Of a DNA stretch of 64,000 nt, positions 18,111-26,732 are shown piece after piece. The position numbers and the translations under genes were made by a program. The first letter of the stretch is position 1. Each line of letters starts with the position of its first letter. This DNA is from Prauserella flavalba (lineage in GTDB: Bacteria > Actinomycetota > Actinomycetes > Mycobacteriales > Pseudonocardiaceae): contig NZ_MASU01000009.1 of assembly GCF_003202235.1 (NCBI RefSeq), positions 312,501 to 376,500 of the forward strand. Reading direction: 5' to 3'. Under the pieces are notes generated by a model. It was given only the letters and a program-made list of their open reading frames with translations. It did not search any database and had not been told where the DNA came from.

Positions 18111-19850
18111 ATGGGGCAGATGTCCAAGACAGAGCCGGAAAGCGCGAGCCAGCCGAGCGCGCTGGCCGCCACCAACGGCGAACCGCAGACGATCTCCGGC
18201 GGGCACCTGGTGGCGAAAGCGCTCAAGGCAGAGGGCGTCGACGTGATCTTCACGCTCTGCGGCGGCCACATCATCGACATCTACGACGGCTGCGTCGACG
18301 AGGGCATCGACGTGATCGACGTGCGGCACGAGCAGGTCGCCGCACACGCCGCCGACGGCTACGCCCGCGTGACGGGGAAACCGGGCTGCGCGGTGGTCAC
18401 CGCGGGACCCGGCACCACCGACGCCGTCACCGGCGTCGCCAACGCGCTGCGCGCCGAGAGCCCCATGCTGCTGATCGGGGGCCAGGGCGCACTGACCCAG
18501 CACAAGATGGGCTCACTGCAGGACCTGCCCCACGTCGACATGATGGCGCCCATCACCAAGTTCGCGGCCACCGTGCCCGCGACCGAGCGCGTCGCCGACA
18601 TCGTCACGATGGCGTTCCGCGAGTGCTACCACGGCGCGCCGGGACCGTCGTTCCTGGAGATCCCGCGCGACGTCCTCGACGCGAAGGTGCCGCTGGAGAA
18701 GGCCCGCATCCCCAAGGCGGGCGCCTTCCGCGCGTCCACGCGCAGCGCGGGCGACCCCGCCGACATCGAGCGGCTCGCCGACCTGATCGTCAAGGCCGAG
18801 AAGCCGTGCGTCCTGTTGGGCAGCCAGGTATGGACGTGCCGCGCGACCGACGCCGCGATCGAGTTCGTCCGCACCCTCAACGTGCCCGCGTTCATGAACG
18901 GCTCCGGTCGCGGCACGCTGGCCCCCAAGGACCCTCACCACCTGCAGCTGGCCCGCCGCTACGCCTTCCAGAACGCCGACCTCATCATCATCGTCGGCAC
19001 GCCCTTCGACTTCCGGATGGGCTACGGCAAGCGCCTCTCCACCGAGGCCACGGTCGTGCAGATCGACCTCGACTACCGCACCGTCGGCAAGAACCGCGAC
19101 GTGGACCTCGGCATCGTCGGCGACGCGGGCCTCGTGCTCTCCGCCGTCACGCAGGCCGCCTCCGGGCGCGTCGACAACGGCTCGACCGGCCGCAAGGCGT
19201 GGCTCGAGGAACTGCGCGCCGTCGAGACCGCGGCCTACGAGAAGCGCCTGCCGCGCCAGCTGTCGGACTCCAACCCCATCGACCCGTACCGGCTGGTGCA
19301 CGAGATCAACGAGTTCCTCACCCCGAACTCGATCTACATCGGCGACGGCGGCGACATCGTCACCTTCTCCGGACAGGTCGTGCAGCCGAAGTCGCCCGGC
19401 CACTGGATGGACCCCGGTCCACTCGGGACACTCGGCGTCGGCGTCCCGTTCGTCATGGCGGCGAAGTACGCGCGACCCGACGCCGAGGTGGTCGCGCTGT
19501 TCGGTGACGGCGCGTTCAGCCTCACCGGGTGGGACTTCGAGACGCTCGTGCGGTTCAACCTGCCGTTCATCGGCATCATCGGCAACAACTCGTCGATGAA
19601 CCAGATCCGCTACGGCCAGATCCAGAAGTACGGCGAGGGCCGCGGCCGGGTGGGCAACACCCTCGGCGACGTGCCCTACGGCGAGTTCGCCCGCATGCTC
19701 GGCGGCTACGGCGAAGAGGTCCGCGACCCCGCCGACATCCGTCCCGCGCTGGAGCGCGCCCGCGAGTCGGGCAAGCCGTCACTGATCAACGTGTGGGTCG
19801 ACCCGGACGTGTACGCGCCGGGAACGATGAACCAGACCATGTACAAGTAG
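18111..19850 (+). CDS. ThDP-dependent oxalyl-CoA decarboxylase / 2-hydroxyacyl-CoA lyase-like enzyme
   Basis: A 579-residue enzyme with the three domains of the acetolactate-synthase superfamily. Glu74 (RHEQ) is the proton-relay glutamate that activates ThDP. The ThDP/Mg motif runs from GDG (465-467) to NN (492-493). The sequence differs clearly from what I recall of canonical Oxc proteins of Oxalobacter and E. coli, and is closer in character to actinobacterial hydroxyacyl-CoA-lyase-like members. Co-location with frc suggests it turns oxalyl-CoA into formyl-CoA and CO2. The start is the ATG at 18111 with GGAG 11 bases upstream; an ATG at 18120 is also possible. It is first of a tight operon with frc and the acyl-CoA ligase. 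Confidence 0.78.
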   Translation: MGQMSKTEPESASQPSALAATNGEPQTISGGHLVAKALKAEGVDVIFTLCGGHIIDIYDGCVDEGIDVIDVRHEQVAAHAADGYARVTGKPGCAVVTAGPGTTDAVTGVANALRAESPMLLIGGQGALTQHKMGSLQDLPHVDMMAPITKFAATVPATERVADIVTMAFRECYHGAPGPSFLEIPRDVLDAKVPLEKARIPKAGAFRASTRSAGDPADIERLADLIVKAEKPCVLLGSQVWTCRATDAAIEFVRTLNVPAFMNGSGRGTLAPKDPHHLQLARRYAFQNADLIIIVGTPFDFRMGYGKRLSTEATVVQIDLDYRTVGKNRDVDLGIVGDAGLVLSAVTQAASGRVDNGSTGRKAWLEELRAVETAAYEKRLPRQLSDSNPIDPYRLVHEINEFLTPNSIYIGDGGDIVTFSGQVVQPKSPGHWMDPGPLGTLGVGVPFVMAAKYARPDAEVVALFGDGAFSLTGWDFETLVRFNLPFIGIIGNNSSMNQIRYGQIQKYGEGRGRVGNTLGDVPYGEFARMLGGYGEEVRDPADIRPALERARESGKPSLINVWVDPDVYAPGTMNQTMYK

Positions 19851-19868
19851 GGCGAAGGGGCTTGCATC

Positions 19869-21098
19869 ATGGGAAAAGCACTCGAGGGTGTCCGCGTCCT
19901 TGACATGACACATGTCCAGTCCGGACCGTCCTGCACGCAGATACTGGCCTGGCTCGGGGCCGACGTCGTCAAGCTGGAGGCACCGAGCGGGGACATCACC
20001 CGCAAGCAGCTGCGCGATCTGCCCGATGTGGACAGTCTGTACTTCACGATGCTGAACAGCAACAAGCGCAGCATCACGCTCAACATGAAGAGCGACGAGG
20101 GCAAGCGGATCTTCACCGAGATGCTGCCGAAGTTCGACGTGCTGGCCGAGAACTTCGGGCCCGGCGCCGTCGACCGCATGGGCTTCACGTGGGACCGGCT
20201 GCGGGAGATCAACCCCCGGCTCATCTACGCCTCCATCAAGGGCTTCGGCGAGGGCCCCTACACCCACTTCAAGGCCTACGAGGTGGTGGCGCAGGCGATG
20301 GGCGGCTCGATGAGCACCACCGGGTTCGAGGACGGGCCGCCGCTGGCGACCGGTGCGCAGATCGGCGACTCCGGCACCGGCATCCACACCGTGGCCGGCA
20401 TCCTCGCGGCCCTCTACCAGCGCGAGCACACCGGCAAGGGCCAGCGCGTCACGGTCGCCATGCAGCACGCCGTGCTGAACCTCTGCCGCGTCAAGCTGCG
20501 CGACCAGCAGCGGCTCACGCACGGCCCGCTCGCCGAGTACCCCAACGACGAGTTCGGCGACACCGTGCCGCGCTCGGGCAACGCCTCGGGCGGCGGGCAG
20601 CCGGGCTGGGCCGTCAAGTGCGCGCCCGGCGGGCCGAACGACTACATCTACGTGATCGTGCAGCCCGTCGGCTGGGAACCCATCACGAAGCTGATCGGCA
20701 GGCCCGAGCTCGCCGACGACCCGGAGTGGTCGACCCCGGAGGCCCGGCTGGACAAGCTCGACAAGATGTTCCAGCTGATCGAGGAGTGGAGCATCAACCA
20801 CGGCAAGTGGGAGGTGCTGGCGCGGCTCAACGAGCACAACATCCCGTGCGGGCCCGTGCTGTCCACCAAGGAGATCATCGAGGACTCCTCGCTGGCCGAC
20901 AACGAGATGGTGCTGTCGGTCGACCACCCCAAGCGCGGCGAGTACAAGACGGTCGGCTGCCCGATCAAGCTGTCCGACTCCGCCGTCGACGTCCGCCGCT
21001 CGCCGCTGCTGGGCGAGCACAACGAAGAGATCTACCTGAGCGAGCTGGGCCTGGACACGGACCGGTTCACCGAACTCAAGGCGAATGGAGTGATCTGA
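19869..21098 (+). CDS. frc: Formyl-CoA:oxalate CoA-transferase
   Basis: A class III CoA-transferase of 409 residues. It matches the Oxalobacter Frc as I recall it over nearly the whole length: [45 protein letters not shown]. The catalytic aspartate is Asp167 (IGDSGTG). The glycine loop that shields the intermediate reads SGGGQPGW rather than GGGGQPGW. It transfers CoA from formyl-CoA (or another donor) to oxalate, feeding the ThDP enzyme encoded 18 bases upstream. The ATG at 19869 follows AAGGGG. This is the best-supported member of the cluster and anchors its interpretation as oxalate metabolism. Confidence 0.9.
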   Translation: MGKALEGVRVLDMTHVQSGPSCTQILAWLGADVVKLEAPSGDITRKQLRDLPDVDSLYFTMLNSNKRSITLNMKSDEGKRIFTEMLPKFDVLAENFGPGAVDRMGFTWDRLREINPRLIYASIKGFGEGPYTHFKAYEVVAQAMGGSMSTTGFEDGPPLATGAQIGDSGTGIHTVAGILAALYQREHTGKGQRVTVAMQHAVLNLCRVKLRDQQRLTHGPLAEYPNDEFGDTVPRSGNASGGGQPGWAVKCAPGGPNDYIYVIVQPVGWEPITKLIGRPELADDPEWSTPEARLDKLDKMFQLIEEWSINHGKWEVLARLNEHNIPCGPVLSTKEIIEDSSLADNEMVLSVDHPKRGEYKTVGCPIKLSDSAVDVRRSPLLGEHNEEIYLSELGLDTDRFTELKANGVI

Positions 21099-21101
21099 GG
21101 T

Positions 21102-23237
21102 ATGCCGGCTCCAGACAAGGCCGCCGTCCGCGAGATCATCGACAAGGTACGCGCGGAGGGCCGCGACGGGCTCACCGCGCCCGAGGGCAAGCGGGTCGCC
21201 GACGCCTACGGCATCCCCACCCCGGCCGAAGGGCTCGCCACCACCGCCGACGAGGCGGCGGCACTGGCCGAGCAGATCGGCGGGTCCGTCGTCTGCAAGA
21301 TCGTCTCCCCCGACATCCTGCACAAGACCGAGGCGGGCGGCGTGCTCGTCGGCATCGACGGCCCGGCCGCGGCGCGGGAGGCGTTCGACAAGATCGTCGC
21401 CAACGCGAAGGCGTACAACGCCGAGGCCACCATCACCGGCGTGCAGGTGCAACAGCTGGTCGGCGGCGGCCAGGAAGTGATCATCGGCGCCACGAGCGAC
21501 CCGACGTTCGGCAAGATCGTCGCCTTCGGCCTCGGCGGCGTGCTCGTCGAGGTGCTCAAGGACGTCACGTTCCGGCTCGCGCCGCTCGACGCGGCCGAGG
21601 CCAGGTCGATGGTCGACGGCATCAAGGCCGCCGAGGTGCTGCACGGCGCCCGCGGCGCGGAGCCGGTGGACGTCGGCGCGCTCGCCGACGTGATCCAGAA
21701 GGTGTCCGCGCTGGTCACCGACTTCCCCGAGATCCGCGAGTTCGACCTGAACCCCGTGTTCGCGAGCGGCAGTGGGGCGGTCGCCGCCGACATCCGCATC
21801 CTCGTCGAGACCGGTGAGGTCACCGAGCCGCCCAGGTTGTCGCAGGAGGAGATCCTCGAGTCGATGACCCGCCTGATGAACCCGCGCGCGGTCGCGGTCG
21901 TCGGCGCCTCAGACCAGGAGGGCAAGATCGGCAACTCGGTGATGAAGAACCTGATCAACGGCGGCTACGCGGGCGAGATCTACCCGATCAACCCCAAGGC
22001 CGACGAGATTCTCGGGCGCAAGGCGTACAAGTCGGTGGGCGACGTGCCCGGCGAGGTGGACGTCGCGGTGTTCGCGGTACCGGCCAAGTTCGTGGCGGGC
22101 GCGCTCACCGAGTGCGGCGAGAAGGGCATCCCGGCCGCGGTGATGATCCCGTCCGGCTTCGCCGAGACCGGCAACCAGGAGCTGCAGGACGAGATCGTCG
22201 AGATCGCGCACCGGTACAAGATCCGGATGCTCGGCCCGAACATCTACGGCTACTATTACACGCCGCAGAACCTGTGTGCGACGTTCTGCACGCCCTACGA
22301 CGTCAAGGGCGGCGTCGCGCTGACGTCGCAGAGCGGCGGCATCGGCATGGCGATCCTCGGCTTCGCCCGCACCTCGAAGATGGGTGTCTCGGCGATCGTC
22401 GGCCTCGGCAACAAGTCCGATGTGGACGAGGACGACCTGCTGACCTACTTCGAGCAGGACGACAACACGCAGGCCGTCGCCATGCACCTCGAGGACCTCA
22501 AGGACGGCAGGGCGTTCGTCGAGACGGCCAAGCGCATGACCAAGAAGAAGCCGGTCGTCGTGCTCAAGGCGGGGCGCACCGCGCTCGGCGCGCGGGCCGC
22601 GAGCTCACACACGGGCGCGCTCGCCGGTGACGACAAGGTCTACGACGACATCCTCCGGCAGGCCGGCGTCGTGCGTGCGCCGGGGCTGAACGAGATGCTC
22701 GAGTACGCGCGGGGCCTTCCGCTGCTGCCCACGCCGCAGGGCGAGAACGTCGTGATCATCACCGGTGCCGGCGGCTCGGGCGTGCTGCTCTCCGACGCGT
22801 GCGTGGAAGCCGGACTGTCCCTGATGGACATTCCGCCGGACCTGGACGAGGCGTTCCGCCGCTACATCCCGCCGTTCGGGGCCGCCGGTAACCCGATCGA
22901 CATCACCGGTGGCGAGCCGCCGTCGACCTACGAGGCGACGATCCGGCTCGGGCTGGAGGATCCGCGCATCCACGCGCTGATCCTGGGGTACTGGCACACG
23001 ATCGTGACACCGCCTATGGTCTTCGCCGAGCTCACCGCGCGTGTCGTGGAGGAGGCAAGGGCGAAGGGCATCGACAAGCCGGTCGTCGCGTCGCTGGCAG
23101 GCGACACCGAGGTCGAGAAGGCCAGCGATTACCTGTTCGATCACCGAATCATCGCCTATCCGTACACGACCGAGCGGCCGGTCGCGGTGCTCGGCGCCAA
23201 GTACCGCTGGGCGAGGGCAGCAGGCCTGCTCAGCTAG
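21102..23237 (+). CDS. NDP-forming acyl-CoA ligase (acetate-CoA ligase family)
   Basis: A 711-residue single-chain ADP-forming acyl-CoA synthetase. An ATP-grasp domain comes first (about 1-235), followed by a CoA-binding Rossmann domain from about 250 (RAVAVVGASDQEGKIGN) and the ligase flavodoxin-like domains with SHTGALAGDD near residue 500. It begins 3 bases after the frc stop, so it is in the same operon. In this setting it could charge oxalate with CoA, or run in reverse on formyl-CoA to make ATP; neither is proven. The order (ATP-grasp first) is a known circular arrangement in the family. Confidence 0.85.
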   Translation: MPAPDKAAVREIIDKVRAEGRDGLTAPEGKRVADAYGIPTPAEGLATTADEAAALAEQIGGSVVCKIVSPDILHKTEAGGVLVGIDGPAAAREAFDKIVANAKAYNAEATITGVQVQQLVGGGQEVIIGATSDPTFGKIVAFGLGGVLVEVLKDVTFRLAPLDAAEARSMVDGIKAAEVLHGARGAEPVDVGALADVIQKVSALVTDFPEIREFDLNPVFASGSGAVAADIRILVETGEVTEPPRLSQEEILESMTRLMNPRAVAVVGASDQEGKIGNSVMKNLINGGYAGEIYPINPKADEILGRKAYKSVGDVPGEVDVAVFAVPAKFVAGALTECGEKGIPAAVMIPSGFAETGNQELQDEIVEIAHRYKIRMLGPNIYGYYYTPQNLCATFCTPYDVKGGVALTSQSGGIGMAILGFARTSKMGVSAIVGLGNKSDVDEDDLLTYFEQDDNTQAVAMHLEDLKDGRAFVETAKRMTKKKPVVVLKAGRTALGARAASSHTGALAGDDKVYDDILRQAGVVRAPGLNEMLEYARGLPLLPTPQGENVVIITGAGGSGVLLSDACVEAGLSLMDIPPDLDEAFRRYIPPFGAAGNPIDITGGEPPSTYEATIRLGLEDPRIHALILGYWHTIVTPPMVFAELTARVVEEARAKGIDKPVVASLAGDTEVEKASDYLFDHRIIAYPYTTERPVAVLGAKYRWARAAGLLS

Positions 23238-23269
23238 CAGGGGCAGCCACCTCGAAAACTGGAGGTCCA

Positions 23270-24778
23270 ATGGTGGATTCTTCGAAAGTACCCGTGTCGG
23301 GCTCCGCCGGGCAGACCGGCGCCGATACGGGCAAAGCCGAACGGGTGTGGCGAGCCGGCGGGCTCGATCCCATGCCGATCCGCAAGCTGCCCGACGCTCC
23401 GCCCGCGATCCACCTGCTGGGCCCGACGGTGTTCCTCGTCGCCCTCGGTGTGGGTATGGGTGAGTCGTACATGTGGCCGAGACTGGTGCTGGTCTTCGGC
23501 CCGGAGATCAGGTGGCTGTTCCTGATCGGTGTCACGCTCCAGGCCGTGGTGATGCTGGAGATGGCCCGGTACGCCATGGCGACCGGGGAGAGCATCTTCA
23601 CCGGCGCCGCCCGCGTGTTCAAACCACTGATGTGGTTCTTCTTCGCGGTGGCGATACTCGTCTATATCTGGCCGGGCCATCTCTCCGCGGGCGCCGCCGC
23701 GTTCGAGGAGATCACCGGCATACCGTGGGTGCTGACGGCGTGTATCGCGCTGGTGCTCGTCGGCGTGGTGTTCACGCTGGCGAAGGTGATCTACAACCTG
23801 CTGGAGAACGTGCTGTCGCTGCTCATCGGCGTACTGGTGGTCGGCACGGCCATCGTCGCGTCGCTGGTGGGCAGCTGGAACGACCTCGCCAGCACCATCA
23901 CCGGCATGTTCAACTTCGGCTACCTGCCGTCGGACGCGATGTCGAGCACGTGGTTCCCGATCGTGGTCGGCGCCATCGCCTTCGCGGGACCGTCGGGTAT
24001 GCAGCAGATGTGGTACACGCTGCACCTGAGGGACAGCGGCGCGGGCATGGGCGCGCACGTGCCGAAGATCCGCGGCCTGCGGCATGCCTCCGAGCAGGAG
24101 GAGATGCCCGCCCGCGGGTTCATGTTCGACACCAGCGACCCCGCCGAGATGCAGAAGTGGAAGGGCTGGCGCCGCTGGGTCACCTTCGACGCGCTGCTCC
24201 TGTTCTGGGGCATCACGATGCTGGTGACCGTCTCCTTCACCGTGCTGGCACAGGCGGCCGCGCGCGAGAACCCGAACGTGCGCAGCCTCATCGAGGGCGG
24301 TGACCGCGACGCCGCGCTGAACGCGATGTCCGACGCGTTCGCCTCGGTGGGCGGCTCGGTGCTCGGTGGCGTGTTCTTCGGTTTCATCGCACTGATCGGT
24401 CTCAACGCGACACTCGGCCTGTTCGACTCGTTCTCGCGTGGTCAGGCGGACATGACGTACTTCTTCGTGCCCGGCGCCAAGCGGTTCAAGATCTCCCACC
24501 TCTACGCGTTCTTCCTGTGGGCCGTGATCATCTTCGGCATCCTGATCCTGAACTTCGGGCCTGCCGACGGACCGAGCGGCGTGCTCGACATCCTCGCGTT
24601 CCTGTCGACGTTCGCCATGGGCGCCTACTGCGTCGTGCTGCTACTGGTGAACAACCGGATGCTGCCCAAACCGATCCGGCCGAAGTGGTGGTCGAACCTC
24701 ATCATCGGCTTCGGTGCGGTGTTCTACCTGGGCATGCTGTTCTACAGTCTCTTCCGATTCGGCGTGGTCGTGAACTAG
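23270..24778 (+). CDS. Nramp-like membrane transporter lacking the metal-site motif
   Basis: A 502-residue integral membrane protein with about eleven helices and Nramp/APC-fold character, including a hydrophilic cytosolic loop around residues 255-300. The first helix, where true Nramps have DPGN, reads LGVGMGESYMWPR, so the canonical metal ligands are missing. The ATG at 23270 has GGAGG nine bases upstream; the gene follows the acyl-CoA ligase by 32 bases. Operon membership suggests it moves an oxalate-pathway compound rather than a divalent metal. Specificity unproven. Confidence 0.72.
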   Translation: MVDSSKVPVSGSAGQTGADTGKAERVWRAGGLDPMPIRKLPDAPPAIHLLGPTVFLVALGVGMGESYMWPRLVLVFGPEIRWLFLIGVTLQAVVMLEMARYAMATGESIFTGAARVFKPLMWFFFAVAILVYIWPGHLSAGAAAFEEITGIPWVLTACIALVLVGVVFTLAKVIYNLLENVLSLLIGVLVVGTAIVASLVGSWNDLASTITGMFNFGYLPSDAMSSTWFPIVVGAIAFAGPSGMQQMWYTLHLRDSGAGMGAHVPKIRGLRHASEQEEMPARGFMFDTSDPAEMQKWKGWRRWVTFDALLLFWGITMLVTVSFTVLAQAAARENPNVRSLIEGGDRDAALNAMSDAFASVGGSVLGGVFFGFIALIGLNATLGLFDSFSRGQADMTYFFVPGAKRFKISHLYAFFLWAVIIFGILILNFGPADGPSGVLDILAFLSTFAMGAYCVVLLLVNNRMLPKPIRPKWWSNLIIGFGAVFYLGMLFYSLFRFGVVVN

Positions 24779-25327
24779 ATGGACACGACACGCCTGCTCC
24801 GGCTCGGCGAACTCGCCCTTCCCGGGTTCGTCGTGGGACTCATCGCCGGTGCCGTCGCCGGTGGGCTGGCCGGGATCGTCGGCCAGCCCATCGGCTGGGC
24901 ACTCGTCAGCATGCTCGCTCTGGGTGTACCGCTCGCCCTGCTGGGCGGCGGGTACGGACTGCTCGCCGCGTTCCGGAAGGTCCGCATCGGCGCGTTCGCG
25001 CCCGCGGCGCTGTTCTGGCTCATCGGGTTCCCGCTGGCCAGGCTGGCCCACGAGGTGCTGACGTACCTCATCCTCACCGGCGAGCCGCAGCTGCCTCCGG
25101 ACGTGCTGGGTTTCCTCGCCTACCAGGGGATCATCAGCGCGGGCTTCGCCATCGGGTTCCTGTGGCTGCACGAGCGCATCGCGCCGCGGTGGTGGAGGCG
25201 GATGGCTCCGCACAACCCGGAGGCCGCGGAGATCTACTCGGTGTACGCCGCGTACGCGAAGCACGTCTACGAACAACGGCAGGCACGGCGGCGCAGCCGT
25301 GGCCGTGCCACGACGCAGCAGCGCTGA
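24779..25327 (+). CDS. Four-helix membrane protein, partner of the Nramp-like carrier
   Basis: A 182-residue membrane protein with about four hydrophobic segments (about 13-35, 40-65, 70-95, 110-130) and a basic, Arg/Gln-rich cytosolic tail. Its ATG directly follows the stop of the Nramp-like gene with no spacer, implying coupled translation and possibly a complex. I recognise no family. A strong hairpin follows, marking the end of the oxalate operon. Confidence 0.7.
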   Translation: MDTTRLLRLGELALPGFVVGLIAGAVAGGLAGIVGQPIGWALVSMLALGVPLALLGGGYGLLAAFRKVRIGAFAPAALFWLIGFPLARLAHEVLTYLILTGEPQLPPDVLGFLAYQGIISAGFAIGFLWLHERIAPRWWRRMAPHNPEAAEIYSVYAAYAKHVYEQRQARRRSRGRATTQQR

Positions 25328-25338
25328 GCCAGGACCGG

Positions 25339-25374
25339 ACCGGCACCATCCGCCTGCACGGGCGGATGGCCGGT
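25339..25374 (+). terminator. Hairpin after the oxalate operon
   Basis: ACCGGC + CATCCGCC (25339-25344, 25347-25354) pair with GGCGGATG + GCCGGT (25361-25374) around a short loop. It lies between the four-helix protein and terC. Likely terminator; no U-tract. Confidence 0.65.
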
Positions 25375-25399
25375 CCTGCCTGCCGAGATTGGGGCGACG

Positions 25400-26404
25400 T
25401 TGAACATTCCAGTGTGGGTCTGGCTGGTGACCATCGCCAGCCTGACGGCCATCATCTGTTTCGACTTCTACCTGGTGTCCCGCAACCCGCGGCACCCGTC
25501 GCTGCGTGAGTGCACGATCTGGGTCTGCTGTTATGTGGCGCTCGCCGCGCTGTTCGGCGTCGGCGTGCTCGTGCTCGCGGGGCCACAGCACGGCGGCGAG
25601 TTCTTCGCCGGCTGGATCACCGAGTACTCGTTGTCGGTGGACAACCTGTTCGTGTTCGTGATCATCATGTCGAGCTTCGCGGTGCCGAGGGAGTACCGGC
25701 AGAAGGTGCTGCTGATCGGCATCGTCGTCGCGCTGTTGCTGCGCGGCCTGTTCATCGCCGTCGGTGCCGAGGCCATCACGCGCTTCGACTGGCTGTTCTA
25801 CGTCTTCGGCGCGTTCCTGCTCTACACGGCGTGGAAGCTGTTGCTGCACAAGGATGACGACGAGGACGAGTTCAAGGAGAACGCGGTCCTGCGTTCGGCC
25901 AAGAAGTTCCTGCCCGCCACGGACGAGTACAACGGGGCCAAGCTGACGATCCGGGTCGACGGACGCCGCCTGGTCACCCCGATGCTCATCGTGATGATCG
26001 CGATCGGGACCACGGACCTGCTGTTCGCACTCGACTCCATTCCCGCGATCTTCGGGCTCACCAGGGAGCCCTACCTGGTGTTCACCGCCAACGCGTTCGC
26101 CCTGATGGGGCTGCGGCAGCTGTTCTTCCTCATCGGGGGCCTGCTCGACCGGCTCGTGTACCTGAGCACGGGGCTGGCCGTGGTGCTCGGCTTCATCGGT
26201 CTCAAGCTGATCGCCGAGACCCTGCACCACCACGGTGTGCCGTGGGCGCCCGAGGTGCCGATCCTCGTGTCCCTCGGCGTGATCATCGGCACCCTGGCCA
26301 TCACCACCATCGCGAGCCTGCTGAAGGTCCGCAGGGACCGTTCACGGGAACTCGACGAGGCGGCGGCCTCCCGGCCGGACGTGGCCGAGGCACCGGCCGA
26401 CTGA
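25400..26404 (+). CDS. TerC family membrane protein
   Basis: A 334-residue TerC/Alx-type protein, a family associated with metal-ion (Mn2+) efflux and membrane protein metalation. Conserved acidic membrane motifs are SLSVDNLFVF (helix 3) and TTDLLFALDSIPA. About eight or nine helices, with a DDDEDEF loop in the middle. The start is a TTG at 25400; a GTG at 25412 is an alternative. M. tuberculosis has a TerC gene (Rv2723) in its lexA-hflX region, so this may be a displaced core gene. It is flanked on both sides by hairpins, so it forms its own unit. Confidence 0.87.
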   Translation: MNIPVWVWLVTIASLTAIICFDFYLVSRNPRHPSLRECTIWVCCYVALAALFGVGVLVLAGPQHGGEFFAGWITEYSLSVDNLFVFVIIMSSFAVPREYRQKVLLIGIVVALLLRGLFIAVGAEAITRFDWLFYVFGAFLLYTAWKLLLHKDDDEDEFKENAVLRSAKKFLPATDEYNGAKLTIRVDGRRLVTPMLIVMIAIGTTDLLFALDSIPAIFGLTREPYLVFTANAFALMGLRQLFFLIGGLLDRLVYLSTGLAVVLGFIGLKLIAETLHHHGVPWAPEVPILVSLGVIIGTLAITTIASLLKVRRDRSRELDEAAASRPDVAEAPAD

Positions 26405-26412
26405 CCCTGCGG

Positions 26413-26448
26413 CCGAGACCGAGCTGGCTCCGTTGCCAGCTCTCTCGG
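26413..26448. terminator. Hairpin between terC and the convergent small gene
   Basis: CCGAGA/GAGCTGGC and GCCAGCTC/TCTCGG form a nested stem with a 6-base loop. It lies between convergent stops at 26404 and 26453, so it probably terminates both. Confidence 0.7.
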
Positions 26449-26452
26449 CACG

Positions 26453-26641
26453 TCAGGACGACGTCGTGCTGGGCCGCTCCTCGGCGGCACGCTGCCGCAG
26501 GAAGTCCTCGACCTCCTCGGTGGCCTGCTGCCCGGCCCGCGCCTGAGCGGTGGCGAGGCCGAGGCCCAGCACGCGGCCGTCGGCACTGAAGCCGGCCGGC
26601 TCCTGCGTGAGGGACTTCCACAGTTCCTTCCAGGTGCGCAT
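26453..26641 (-). CDS. Small hypothetical protein with a very strong ribosome-binding site
   Basis: A 62-residue soluble, charged protein (MRTWKELWKSLTQEPAGFS...), Ala/Glu/Gln-rich in its second half. It is preceded by AGGAGGTGAT, a full complement of the anti-Shine-Dalgarno, ten bases from the ATG, which supports real and strong translation. It lies 91 bases downstream of the GntR gene on the same strand and may be co-transcribed with it. No family recognised. Confidence 0.6.
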   Translation of the reverse strand: MRTWKELWKSLTQEPAGFSADGRVLGLGLATAQARAGQQATEEVEDFLRQRAAEERPSTTSS

Positions 26642-26732
26642 CTCACAATCACCTCCTGTTCGCGCGCATCATTCACATCCCGGTGTCCGCCACGTCGCGG
26701 ACCCGGTGGTCTTGGTGGGAAAGGGCGTCTCG

